A stretch of 38,031 nt of DNA, taken from assembly GCA_002224055.1 (NCBI GenBank), contig AZLU01000310.1, positions 1-38,031 of the forward strand, written 5' to 3'. A model generated the notes under the pieces. That model was not told where the DNA came from and searched no databases. It worked only from the letters and a program-made list of their open reading frames with translations. The stretch comes from Pezizomycotina sp. ARF18 (taxonomy: Eukaryota > Ascomycota). Made by a program: the position numbers and the translations under genes. Below, piece by piece: positions 14,265 through 25,696 of this stretch; position 1 is the first letter of the stretch, and each line of letters starts with the position of its first letter.

Positions 14265-17200
14265 TCACCTTTCCAACAGCAGCCCATGCCTCTGCTTGAC
14301 TCTTCCCGATCTTGTCCATAATTCTTCAACCTTTTGCCTGCCAACTTTGTCTTTGATATAAGACTTGACAGATGATAGACGGTCATCGGCTTCCTTTGAA
14401 ACCATAATCGCGTCAATGTCATCTTCCGTAACCTCACGGGCAGCCCTAGAACGATCTGCTGCGGTCTTCTGAACGGACTTTGCCAGCGCTTGGGCTTCTT
14501 GCTTGAGACTTGCTAAGGACGGCCGCGAAATTGGCGGCTTAAGACTCTTCGCTGCTGCTGAGTTTAGGAGGAAGTCATGGAGTGTGACAGCACTCTTACA
14601 CGTCTAAAAGAAGAAAAACACATTAGCATCAAATTCAGGAAGACATAGACCAGGACAAGATGCGCAAGACGTTGCTCTGGAATTCCCGGACTCCTTACCT
14701 CCAATAGCAAGAACGAAGAATGAAGTTGAACCCATCGCTCTTCCTTCGAATCACCGCTCAAACCAAGTATTTCGAGTCCATGTTCGATTGATTCATCATC
14801 TCTCTTCTTCATCTCGGTGGAAATCTCTGAAATCAAGGTCTTAACCTTTGAACCAGATTTAGACTGCCGTATTTCTGCTTCCATTGACCCAGCTTGACAA
14901 AGAACTCTAAAAATTTTGTGTTCCTGCGCGGTAAAGCTTTCGCTACTTGTGGTCAAAATAGTCGAAAGCTGGGAGACGAGGTCAGGGTGGAGGAAACTTC
15001 TTGCTGCGGTTGCGGAGGCTGCTGCTTTTGTTTTGAGGAGGAGGCTTTTGAAGAACTTTGATCAGAAGTCTCTGCGCCACCCGACTGAGACAGGAAGTCA
15101 AAGGGAGTAAAATCGCATCCGCGAGAACAAATGCCTTGACCCATGTCGGCTATACAAGTTTATTAGATACAATCGATAATACGTAGATACGTACCGAGAC
15201 GATAGCATGATCGTAGCCTTTGGATGGAAGAGATAGACACTTACCCCGATTACCGGCTGCAACCTGCTCTTTGCCTCCCAATCTCCTTCTCCCACTGTTT
15301 TCCAATCCCGATTATCTTCTGTTTCGATGCGCAGAATGTCGTCCCAGCCTGCTCCTACAGAGTCGTTAACTCCCCTCAATCTCTTGACCCGTCTTCTCTC
15401 CACTTCAAACAATCGCTTGCAGATGCTGACCTCCAAGCGTCGGCCGAATTCCAAAAAGCTCCTGATTTGTCCATAGTTACCATTCTCGATAGCTTGGGTA
15501 ATCATCCGAGGCATTTGCCGGTCCCCAGAGTTGTAAATCTTGAGCCAATCCTGAGCATTTCGAGAGAATCAGTCGGGTTGGCCGAGTGTGTGTCCCGACA
15601 TCTGGGTTATCATCGGAAGGCGTAGCAATCGGTGCGGTTGGGGAGGCGAATGGAAGGATCGTAGATATTCTAGAGAGGACGTGGTGCGCAAGGGTATCGT
15701 TCTGTATTTGCTTGATGCTAAGCGTTGGTACGCCAGCAATGCAAGCGATGGAGCACCGAGCAGGATATAAACCCGCACAAGAATGAGTAGCGCCGAGTAG
15801 TTGCGTTTCGAGCTCTGGAGGAGGTGTTCAAGGAGGATTGCGCAAGTTACAAGGTAGTGATTTAATATTTGCGAACTATGACTGCAATATAGCTGGAGAA
15901 CCGTCTGGACTGCTAGAAGTAATGCATCGTCGCCGTATTGATTGTCGGTTGACATTAAATCTCCACCTAGAGGTAGCGACACGGCATACGTTCTAAGACA
16001 ACTACCCAAGAAAGAATCAATATCTTTGTTCGCTGAGTCGCTTGTCGTTCTTGGTAGATGCTGAAGCTTTAGCCCGTTGATTGTCGAAGCCACACTATTT
16101 ACCACTTCATTTCCGTCTTTCGGGTCAACTGAACACTCTGGCTTCAAAATGCTTTCTGTTAGAAAGCTCTGAAATGCATTTAAATCTGTGTCCTTTAGTT
16201 GGGCTACAAAGGGCCGCAGATCGTCGTAGCAACAAACTTTTGTACTCATTCGCTTGTAGTATCTCTTGCTTGCTTCTAGCAGATTTGGTGCACCCTCAAC
16301 GGTACTATTTCGGGGATCGCTCTGCATCAGAGCGGCGCGAACGCCAATTCGGCGAGAAGAACGCTTCTGTGAGGCCGCGTTTTCTCGATGTGTTTTTTGA
16401 TAATACTCCAGGCCTCCGCCATCAGATCACCATTGCCAGTCGCCTTGCCTTCATTGAACGCGGATTCGATCAGGTTTTCCCAGACTTTCCAGTCCTCTCT
16501 CCAGTCAACCAACCCCATCTCTGGTGTGGAGTCGCTTTCAATCAGCGCGCCGTTGTCGTGCCTCTTGGCCTCTTTTTCTAAGACTTCCGTACACAGTCGC
16601 CAAAGGTCAGACCATCGATGGTTCCTCTCGGTATTCATTTGCGAGCCTACTCCAAAATGACCACTCTTCCCCTGACGAAAGTACTTTGATAGCCAAGGGT
16701 ATCACTAGTAAGCCATCTGATGCTTTCATCCGTCTTTTTAAGACTTGAAAGTGTATCGAGCAATAGGTGCAATTCTTGATTGGTTTTTATGGCTCTGGCT
16801 GGCTTGTGAGACTCGCCCGAGCTTGCATCCTCGGCTGCCTTCACAATCATCCTCTCGGCCAGCGTCCCAAAAGGGTATTCTCCTGTCGTCGAGAATTCTA
16901 AAAGGTTCCAGTTAGATGCAAATCCCGTACAAGACAATGAAACGAACAAAAATTGGAAGGAATAAACCCCTCTCAGTCCGCCGTCTGATTCTGCCTCCTC
17001 TTATTTATATATATCTACCCAACCATGAATAGAAGATACGCGGATGGCAAACCTACATGGAGCGATAGGCACGCCGTGATTGCCCAGAAGTAATATTCCC
17101 TTTTCTTAGGGAATTGTTTTTGAAGGCCCATTGCAGCCTACAATCCATGAAAAGTACTAACACATCAGCCATCAGCCTTTTTCGCATGTAATGATCGTCC

Positions 17201-17905
17201 CGCTCTGGATAAGTACACCCAGTTCTCCCTGAGGTCTGGAGTGATGTAAAAGGTATTCATAATGAATATGCATGGGTAAATATCATGAGCCCAGTTCGTT
17301 TACACACCTTCTGAGCTCCTGACCAATCTCCAGCCCTCACACAAGCCTTCAACCAGTCCTTGAGACCGTCTTCGTCTGCACCGCCAGTCCGGCCAGGGGC
17401 ACTGACCTTGGCCTGGTATACCTTCTCGTAGAGCTTGCCCACCTCCTCACGGCGCCCATACTATGAACATCTCTCGAAAGTAACAAGGTCTCGGATGGCT
17501 TGGGTAGGGTATTCCGCGTAACCAATTGAGTGCATATAGCAAGAGCTTCTGCTGAGGGGTTGGATGCGCCGTCGGTAGGAGGGAGCATGGTCAGCACGTG
17601 CGCTTGAGGGCCTTACAATGAATGGCAATAGCAGTTAGGCGAATGGTTCACATACGTTATAAGAGGAAAAAAAAAAAAAAAAAAAAAGCAGACGAACAAT
17701 CAATAAATGAATATAAATCAAAAAGAAAGAGCTCAAATCCTCAAAGACTGGGTTGGTCTGTGCAAGTTTGCTTACCAAAAGTAGTCATATTTTTCTCCTT
17801 TCTTTACTCTGCGGTTGATGAGCTGCAATGCCTGCTTTGCCCTGCGCCTGGAGCCTCTAGAGCTTCCCAAACCAACTTGTCCTTTCGATCCTGAGGTGTT
17901 GCCAT
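14265..17905 (-). CDS. NAA25: NatB N-acetyltransferase auxiliary subunit NAA25 (Mdm20)
   Basis: Non-catalytic TPR-type subunit that with NAA20 forms NatB, which acetylates Met-Asp/Glu/Asn/Gln N-termini on the ribosome. ATG 17905-17903 starts MATPQDRKDKLVWEALEA, and the next frame continues KQALQLINRRVKKGEKYDYF to a donor at 17775. KALK then AHVLTMLPPTDGA follows (about 17610-17570), then the TPR-like segment VGKLYEKVYQ...WLKACVRAGDWSGAQKVCK. An exon at about 17150-17055 encodes AAMGLQKQFPKKREYYFWA, a strong family signature. Next come YPFGTLAERMIVKAAED (about 16880), VCCYDDLRPFVAQL (about 16230), YSALLILVRVYILLGAPSLAL (about 15790) and ENGNYGQIRSFLEFGRRLE. Introns 15244-15150 and 14698-14604 are clean GT-AG introns of 95 nt each. 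The C-terminal exon ends at TGA 14267-14265. Apparent one-base losses (for example GCGGCC to GCGCC near 16335) break the frame repeatedly. It is divergent from ILM1. Confidence 0.9.
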
Positions 17906-18437
17906 CGGAAGAATCGCTTATACCAAGCTGGATTTTCTTTGTAGTATTGTTTCGCGTAGATTTATTTGCAATGAAATGCGAAAAGGGACCCACGCTGTTC
18001 TGGAAAGATTTCGTGAGTGTCGGAAGCGTTGTTCGTTTCCATGGATTTGCATCCGTAGGCAGTTTGAAGGGGCGGTCCTGCAGAGTTTTTTGAGCTTTCG
18101 AAACTTAAAAGGAAAAAAAAAAAAATTCCGGAGCTTCAAGCCTAAATTTTTTTTTCATCCCCCTCCGGCCGCCGACGCAATCATAATAACCAACCAGAAA
18201 CGCAAAAAAAAAAAAAAAAAAAAAATCGGAGCAAGTCTCGGGACCTCCGAACCTCGAAGAAGGAGCTAACTACAGCAACTAACACAACCAAAAGGATTCA
18301 ATGAAATCCCGCTTTCCGATTTTACCACAAGCTTTCAGTAGTATCGTCTCCACGTTCCTTCTGTCCCGCTTAATTCTCGCCTTCGAATCATACGTTGGGT
18401 ACTTAATATTGGCGACCTTTTACACAAGACAGACAAC
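17906..18437. promoter_or_regulatory. Divergent NAA25/ILM1 intergenic promoter region
   Basis: The 532 bases separate the start codons of two divergently transcribed genes, so both promoters and 5' UTRs should lie here. It contains A-rich runs (about 18110-18124 and A22 at 18204-18225), which could act as nucleosome-depleted poly(dA:dT) elements. No TATA box stands out. Regulation is inferred only from gene arrangement. Confidence 0.5.
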
Positions 18438-19208
18438 ATGGCGATCATATCAAGCACAAGGTTGATACAAATTGTTTCTACCTTTCACCTCACGCTTGCC
18501 TATATCCTATTCTCCCAACCTAGGCTCTTTGAGGAACAAGGCCTTGTTGTTATAATTGGCGGCGCAATGGGATTGGTAAGTGCTTGAAGGAGAGCCTCTG
18601 GTTTATTCAATATTCAATTCATTTAATCAGCTGCTGAGATCTTAAAGACTTGCACCAAAGCCACAAACTGATTGAGCGTACACTACTTATTTATTTGTTT
18701 ATTTGCTTCCTTTATTCTTTATCTGTTTACTGTTATATATATATATATATATATAGCCACATAGCAACAAATTTGGAGATCCAAAGAATCGCACCCTTAC
18801 TACTTTTCTCGGCCTAATGTTTGCTTGGTTCGGCGTCACGGACATGTATCGACGGGAGTGGAACAGCTGGCCTACAGAGCAGTTTGGGCTAATCAAGGTT
18901 TAATTTTTTCCCTCCTTCTTCCTCTCTTAAAATCTTCATACCTTCCGCTAACGAAGGGACGAATTGCTTTGGCGGTAGCTCCCATAAGAGTTTTCATGTT
19001 TTTCTGCCTCGTTGGGTATCCATTTATTTTCCAGTCATCTGGGTCGTCTTTATTGAACGTCACGACGGCCATGGAGTCCTTGAAATCCAATGTGATTTTT
19101 ACTTGGGCTATGTTCGAGTCGATAGCATGGTTCTGGATATTGACAACCCTCCGTGAGGAGAGGAGCAACGCGATTGCCGAGCTAGAGCGGAAGGGTCGAG
19201 CAGATTAG
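18438..19208 (+). CDS. ILM1: ILM1-family endoplasmic-reticulum membrane protein
   Basis: Small multi-pass membrane protein of the ILM1 family (named from yeast 'increased loss of mitochondrial DNA'); its molecular activity is unknown. Exon 1 (18438-18575, 46 codons) encodes MAIISSTRLIQIVSTFHLTL with two hydrophobic segments and ends at a GTAAGT donor. Exon 2 (18757-18897, 47 codons, acceptor after an AT microsatellite) has PHSNKFGDPKNRTLTTFLGL and a third hydrophobic segment. The last exon has VFMFFCLVGYPFIF and VIFTWAMFESIAWFWILTTL followed by a basic tail, stopping at TAG 19206-19208. Its start is ambiguous. An AAG acceptor gives exon 18957 in frame; the better branch-site spacing and family alignment favour TAG with exon start 18979, which needs one missing base at the donor (GGG read as GG). 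Length, segment order and the final TLREER motif fit the family. Confidence 0.9.
18735..18755. repeat. (AT)n microsatellite inside ILM1 intron 1
   Basis: Perfect AT dinucleotide repeat directly abutting the TAG acceptor of the first ILM1 intron. It replaces the usual pyrimidine tract. Confidence 0.8.
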
Positions 19209-20808
19209 ATCAAAAATTGGCAGATACCTCAAGCGGTTTTTTTTTTTTTCACCTTTCAAATAATATAATAGGATTGTTGAACAAAAGTGTCTAGTTCGCG
19301 GCTCTTTTAGCTCTCAACTCCATGCATAGCAATTGTTAGCTTACCATGGCCATTATTCCCCCTCTAAAGATAAATATATCAATATATGATACTTCCTGCT
19401 GGACAATAAACGTAGGTTTTTTTTTTTTTTCAGGCAGATAAATCTCTGTGTTCAATAATATACCTAGAGACATTCTTTAAGCCATGTTGTAATAGTCAGT
19501 TTTGGGCCCTCCTCGAAGAAAACTAATATAATAACAAATTGATATTATTATTAGAAGATCTGGAGCCAATCGGATATGAGCTCCTTCACTGCCTTTTATA
19601 CTTTTTTCTGTCATCCCATCTTTCTTTTTACCCGCCAAAAAGCTACTGACAGCCCCTCGGTCTCTGCTATCAAGGTCAGCGTGCTACTAAGTACTATTAC
19701 CTTTTCGTCTAGATCTAGACTCTTAAGACCAAAATTTTGTTCTTTGCTTAGAGAAAAAGAAAAAGACACTGAGGCTTATAATTAGTAGTAACTATATGAC
19801 AACTACCGAGCACCTGAAATTGGTAATCGAGTAGTAGATAATACTATTGTTACTCGGTATCAATCACTCAGGCACACTTACAAAAAAAACCAGTGGAATA
19901 TTCCATGTTAAGATCTTGAATCTTGTACCTTACAATTTTTATTCCCCTACAAACCCGATTTCTTGGCGAACCTTTTCTACAGTGCAGTACCTTATATTTT
20001 TTTTTAATCTTAATCTTAATTTTAATAATTAATTTTATTTCTTTGAGAAAAAAATAAAATTAAATAAAATAAAATAAGATAAATTTGCTACTAACCTACT
20101 TCAATTCTCTACCGCCCCCCCCCCCTACAGTGAAAGTATAGGAAGGGATACAAGAACGAACACTTCACGACTATACCACAGTATAACTGTTCGGATATTT
20201 TTTTTTTTTTTTTTTAAAACAAAAAAAAAAAAAAAAAAATTGGACAGCCTTATTATTACTAACCACGTTATTGTTGAAACATCAAGGATTTGTCTAACCA
20301 ACTCGTTCCGCCTTTTTTCCCTTTTCCAACAGGTTAAATTTCAGTTTCTTCACCCGTCGTTCTAGACTTAAAGTCCCAAAGATATAACTTATTAAAGTGG
20401 AAATACTCAGCTTCCCTCCCCCCTTTGTATGTACGGCCGTCGACTCCTCGTTACGCTTTCTTCCGCCCTCGGGATCATTTTAATACTACGTTGAATCCGA
20501 CTGGACACGCCCTTAAGTCCGCTCCCACAGTTCTAAAGAGGAACAAAAAAGAAAGAAAGAGAAAGGGCGCTTTCTTCGTCTTTCTTCCGCTGTCGCGTAC
20601 CAACACGTCAAATTCCGACGACTCGATAACGTTCCGTCCCGCTTCGATACCGTTCCATTTACCCCGTTGCCGCTTCACACCTTTCGGATACGACTCGGAT
20701 GCGCAGGGACCAAACCCCTCAGATTCCTCTGGATAGCCTCGCCCCCCAAAATCACCGTCTCCACGCCAAACGGTTTGATCCGCAGCTCCACCGAGACCCT
20801 CTCTTCAT
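19209..20808. other. Intergenic region, ILM1 3' end to KIN4-like kinase
   Basis: No conserved coding sequence recognised. It holds an imperfect inverted repeat at about 19523-19555 (CTAATATAATA versus TATTATTATTAG), a C-run at about 20115-20126, and a T18 run followed by A19 (20198-20239). The distal part (about 20410-20808) is more balanced and pyrimidine-rich. It probably carries the promoter, the 5' UTR and possibly upstream low-complexity codons of the kinase. Confidence 0.5.
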
Positions 20809-23800
20809 ATGCAGCAGAGGACGAGAGCAGAGCAACAGCAGCAAAAGGCTAAGGTAAGAGTCGATTTCCGGGAATGAAATCCTCCAGCGCGCTTCTCGCT
20901 CGAAATCGTCTTGCTAAAGTGCTAACTGATTCCCAAATTTGATAGCTTGCCGATTCCTACAATGAAACTGCTTCAGTATGAACCCCTTCCCCCTTTATAA
21001 GGTCTACTTCGTATTTTTTATGAAAAAACACGCACGCGCAATTTCGCTAGCACTTCACCTAAACTTTGACCCTGTCGCTCATGTTATCATCTTCCAGGGA
21101 ATTTGGTTCCAAAGAGCTTCGGAGCGTCGGCAACTACACCCTAGGACGAATGGTCGGAAAAGGCTCTTTCGGGAAAGTTTATTTAGCAACACACAAGCTT
21201 ACAAACAACTCGAAGGCATGTGCTAGCCATCTACTTGAGCTTAACCTCCCTCGTTCTTTTTCCCTTTCCTTGTTTTATTACTTTGAAGTTGTTGGCTGAC
21301 GAGCCAAATATATATATTTATATATACAGGTTGTTTTAAAATCGGCCCATAAAGATGACCAGAATTTGGCAAGGAGATACACCAGCCACCGACAGCTGAT
21401 ACACCCGCATATCGCGCGCTTATACGAGGTTATTGTGACAGAGTCAATGGTATGGCTAGTCCTGGAATACTGTAGCGCGATGAGCTTTACAATACCTCCT
21501 AAAGTGTGGTCGGATAGACAACGAAAAGACCCAGAAAATTTTCGCCCAACTTGTCGGGCAGTAGCCTACGTTCATCAACAAAATTGCGTACATAGAGACC
21601 TGAAACTGGAAAATATTCTTCTTGACAAGCACGAAAATGTACAGGACCGAACCCTTTGCATTCGCAATAACTTTCGTTCGCTCCCAAGTCAGCGAAACCA
21701 TTACGATCCTGTGCAACACGCTGACCTCACTACTCTATAGGTTAAACTCTGCGACTTTGGCTTTACCGAGAGTACGAGAAGCTGAAGCTTCTCCAAACAT
21801 TTTGCGGTACAGTATGCTATTCTGCACCTGAGATGGTCAAAGGCGAGAAATATCTAGGTCAAGGTAAGGAAGGCAAAGAGTTTCCCACGATTTTAAAAAT
21901 TTATAAGAACTGACTTGCTGATGAGAGTAGCCGTCGATGTTTGGTCACTTGTGTAATCCTATACGCTCTACTATGCGGTGAGCTACCGTTTGACGAAGAT
22001 GACGAGACAAGCACGAAACTCAAATCTTAAATGAGGAGCCTCAATATCCTGATCATTGTCAGAAGGTGGGAACTCGTAAATATAAGTCTACGATGCAGTT
22101 TTTTCATTTTTATTTTTTTTTATTTATTTTTTTTTTTTATTTTTTTTTTTTTTTTTTTTTTATTTTTTTTTTAAATTTTTTTTCTTTTTTTTCTAAAAAA
22201 GTTCGCAAGATAAAAAGGGAGGAAGGGAAAAAATGAGGGTGACAGTTCTTGCTAACTTGAAATTTCTGCAGATGCTCTTTCGTTAATCAAAGCGCTCCTT
22301 TCCAAGAAATCCATCTCTCGGCCATCCCTCAATGAAATTCTAGCTCACCCCTACCTGCAGAGCATGGGCCAGCGCAGAAAGCAATTTTAGCTGCTCAACA
22401 ACCCCCGACGTTTAGCACTGCGATAGAGAAGCATACTTTGGAGCGGATGAAAGCGGCTGGAGTGAACATCGACTCAGTGATCGAAAGCGTCCTTGCCCAA
22501 AAATGCGACAATCTGCTGGTTGTGGGCGTTGCTGATCGAAAGGAAATTCGAAAAGAGAAGCGCAGACAGAAACGAAGGAGCGAAAGCCGGAGGGTGAGCG
22601 CTGCAAGTATGCTGGCGCAGCCGAGCTTTTAAGTACACACCAGGAGGAACAAGAGCAGGTCCCGAAGCGTAAATTCCCTCCTTTACAACCGTATTCCCTT
22701 GCCCTCTCTTTTGAGCTTCACTTCTCTGACCTTGGAATGCTTCTGGATTTCAGTTCCGATCGTAGCTCGTCGCCAATTTCTCCGGCTTCACCAATGTGCC
22801 TCCCGTTCCAGATAAAGACCAGTACCCTTACACCCGGGACCGCAGTCAAGGACCCGGACAGAGCTCCTCGCTTCAGATCATGTCGACCCAGACCTCTACC
22901 TACTCAGAGTCGGGAGCTTATGCAGAACAGACCGCATCACAAGAAATTACATTTCCTCACGAGCTTTGCACCCTGAAGCAATGGTTGCTACGTCTGCTAA
23001 GAGGGCTGCGTCGCCGGCGTCGTCGAAGCAGACGCATCGCCTTCCAAATGGTGGAACTCGTCTCAAACAAATTTTGGTCGACCAGGGTCTCGTCATCGCA
23101 CGTAGCGTTACACTCACAGCTTACGCTTCCGAGATCCCGAAACGGAAGTGCGGCTGACTTAGCCAGTAGGGACGAATACAAGATCTAGCATCGAGAGTCG
23201 CCGCGGTTCGCTCTGCCAACAGTTACGTGAACTCTACGCCTAGCGTCATCGACAATAAGAGGCACTCGCTGTCGCCTCAACCGCTCACCCCTCATTCGTC
23301 CTACCGTCGGTCGTCGGGAGAGGCATGTCAGAAGAAATCTACATCATCCTCACTTTCTTCCGTAAGGTCCTTCCCACAAGACGCACTCGAAAGCTTCATC
23401 CACATCATCAAATAGTGTTACTTCCGTAACTCTGAGTCTCCAAGGTCGCCTCGAAATTCCCTCAAGGTCTTACCGGCCACTCCAGCTGGTGCCGCCACCT
23501 TCACCTCAGGGTACCGGTGGTCCGTGGTAATGTGTTTAATGAAGCTGCAGTCTTTAATACCGTGTCGCGTTTGCTCGACGGAAGAAGACGCCCTTTAAAG
23601 GTCCGATGCTAAATATCGGCCATGGTGTAGTCACCATAGTCACGGCATTCGAAGAGGATCATCCAATAAGCGGGCAAGTACTAGCTCGTCGGCAGCCGGC
23701 GGTGCCGGCGGTGGCATCATCGAGGAAGAAGAGGAGGATGTCGAAGAGGTGGCTGAGTTTCCCCCGTCGTTGGCGAAGGCGAGTTATCGAATTCGAGAGA

Positions 23801-23943
23801 GACGAAGCGAAGTAGAAGAAAAAGGTGAATCGAATCGACGGCACTCCAACATTCTTGATGGCAAAAGGGTCTCTCTGCCTATTGATTCCCAGAATAACAT
23901 CCGCAAACATTCTCGGTCATACGCAGTAATAATTAGTTTGTAA
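20809..23943 (+). CDS. KIN4: KIN4-type serine/threonine protein kinase (CAMK-like)
   Basis: N-terminal kinase of the yeast KIN4/FRK1 group; in yeast Kin4 acts in the spindle-position checkpoint, so the role here is inferred. The ATG at 20809 (MQQRTRAEQQQQKAK) is the first supported Met, but low-complexity N-terminal codons may lie upstream. After LADSYNETAS come VGNYTLGR and the glycine loop GKGSFGKV (21156-21179), then VVLKSAHKDDQNLA with the ATP-binding Lys (from 21330), HPHIARLYEVIVTES, the catalytic HRDLKLEN (21591-21614), DFG (21753-21761), the APE motif SAPEMVKGEKY (from about 21821), VDVW (from about 21933) and VILYALLCGELPFDEDDE (from about 21955). After a T-rich intron (about 22066-22270) follow the last kinase helix and ERMKAAGVNIDSVIESVLAQ. 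A basic stretch and a long Ser/Arg-rich tail with an acidic EEEEEDVEEVAEF run lead to TAA at 23943. Frame breaks are frequent (for example GG read as G before VILYALL). Confidence 0.9.
21216..21329 (+). other. GC-AG intron in the KIN4-like kinase
   Basis: Conserved protein sequence requires NNSK joined directly to VVLKSAHK. The only junction giving this places the donor at GCATGT (21216) and the acceptor at CAG (21327-21329), which is a GC-AG intron of 114 nt. Either it is a genuine minor-class U2 donor or the C is a base error for GTATGT. Confidence 0.6.
22085..22200. repeat. T-rich low-complexity tract within a KIN4 intron
   Basis: About 115 bases of almost pure thymine broken by single A or C. 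It lies inside the intron between the segment ending in PQYPDHC and the last kinase-domain exon. Its length and base calls are probably unreliable. Confidence 0.8.
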
Positions 23944-25101
23944 TATTTCCGGTTCTCATTGCTTTCTCCTCACCTTACCTAAGAACGCCTTTTTTTTTCT
24001 CACTCCCCTCAATTGCTTTTTCAACTGCATCTACCTACACTTTTGCTCGTTATCGCTTGCTTAATAGATCATCCTGCATATTTTCGTAGCATTTCATTCA
24101 CCACACTTTTGTGGTTATATGTATTTTTTTGGCTTCCATCATCATATATTTACCCAACCCTGATTTGGCTACGTTCGTATGTCCGCCGGCGTTCCAATAT
24201 TTTTCCTTTTCCTATGTACATCCAATTTTCTCTTCCCTTCACTCATCCTTATTTCTCTTCCTTACTTCCTCTCAAACGTAGAACATTCAACGTTTTTAGT
24301 TTTAGAACATGACCTATACCATACCTACACATCCACCCATCCATCCACAATACACCTTATACTATTCTCGAGATGATGTAAGTTATCAAACTGAAGTTTC
24401 CGTGCTGGCTACAAGAAGGGAAACAAACATCTTTCTGCTTGACTTCTTTGGCCTTCATGCATGTAGAGCGAATATTTGATTTGGTTTTAGCGTTGCTATA
24501 TTTGATTTTGTCCTTGTCCGTGCTCTCCATTGACGACCTAGGATTGTGGATTTCCTCTTCCCTGTAATATGAAATTGTGTACTGCCATCTTTTTCTGTTC
24601 ATGCGTTTCGTCCTTCTAGCGATAGCATCCAGGGATTCCCAAAAAGTAGCCAGAAAGAGCCATTCAGTTTGACATATCTCCTTTTTTTTTCTTTTTTTTT
24701 TTCTGAGTTCCACTTGAGCAACGCCAGCACTTGCTTGAACCTTGATCTCTCGTGGCACTTTTTGTCCGGTGCTGAGAAGGAAACTTCTACACATTAGAAA
24801 TTAATATAATGCGAGTGATATACAATTTATTGACCGAATCTACCATTCGAGAAGCAGAGAGGTGCTTGCGGTCTCCATCCAGCAAAGACAATCGAACGCC
24901 CAAAGTTTCGCTGAAATAGAGAAAGAGGGAGATAGAGATACCATAGGTAGCTGATAAGCTGAGACAGAACTCCCATCTAAGAAGGAAACAGATAAAATGA
25001 GGTTCATCCAATGAGAGTATGATAGCTCGTCGTTCACAAACTAAGCAACGTGCACTCATCCGTACGGTAGAGATATCCACTTTCGACAGTTAAGCTTCCT
25101 G
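23944..25101. other. Intergenic region between KIN4-like and COX23-like genes, unassigned minus-strand frames
   Basis: The first 400 bases are T-rich 3' sequence. On the minus strand, frames at 25080-24787 and 24794-24357 have somewhat coding-like segments (for example LSLLDGDRKHLSASRMVD, and TGQKVPREIKVQASAGVAQ after a CTTCTCAG that resembles an acceptor). I do not recognise them. They could be a small frame-broken gene or the extended 3' UTR of the COX23-like gene. Confidence 0.35.
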
Positions 25102-25696
25102 TCAGTAGGATAGAGAGTCGTTATTCTTTCTTCGTTGCGTCTTCATCCCCGAGGAATTCGTCTTGGCCCAGCTTAGACCCGAAAACCTCGCCTTTTTCCT
25201 ATCGTCAATCTGGAGGAAGCAATATAGACGAGCATTAGTTTAACAAACCACGAGTATGCCCTAAGGAGGGGGGAGAATGAGGGAGGAATATGAATGCATA
25301 CCCATTTCTTCTTGCAATCCCTATATGCTCTTTTTTGAGTTTCGTATCCAACTTAGTAAATGACGAATATGAGAGATCGCAACTATAGTACGTACATGTG
25401 TATCCAAGTTCAAGTTCAGGGCCGCCATTACTTACTGAAAATAGTCCAGCACATGTCTCTATCCCCCATATTCCTGCGCAGGCACTTTAGTGACCGGTTG
25501 CAGCATCCTGGCAGGGTCGAAGAATTTGCTCGGCTCTTTACTGTGAGTTTGTCAGCCCCAACAAAAAAGAGTAATATCTTGGGCGATATTGAATAAGCAC
25601 AAGCAGTGTTGTAGTAGGGCAACTACTTAGTTACCTTTCGAATTTTTCCTTAACTTCCGGTGCTACAGGATTCTCCCTGTAATCTATCGGCGGCAT
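25102..25696 (-). CDS. COX23: COX23-like twin-CX9C mitochondrial protein
   Basis: CHCH-domain protein of the mitochondrial intermembrane space, linked in yeast to cytochrome c oxidase assembly and copper handling. Four exons on the minus strand. 25696-25635 encodes MPPIDYRENPVAPEVKEKFE. 25540-25436 encodes SKEPSKFFD then CQDAATRSLKC (first CX9C, one base missing) and CLRRNMGDRDMC. 25329-25302 is a 28-nt exon encoding AYRDCKKKW, which completes the second CX9C after FQ. 25209 onward encodes IDDRKKARF. Splice phases agree (TTCA|GTAAGT joined to AG|AGCATAT restores FQAYRDC). Exon 2 lacks three single bases, mostly in CCC runs, so the frame recovers by its end. The in-frame stop is TGA at 25102; a one-base shift would instead end GDEDATKKE at 25121. 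It is transcribed away from the downstream kinase. Confidence 0.85.
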
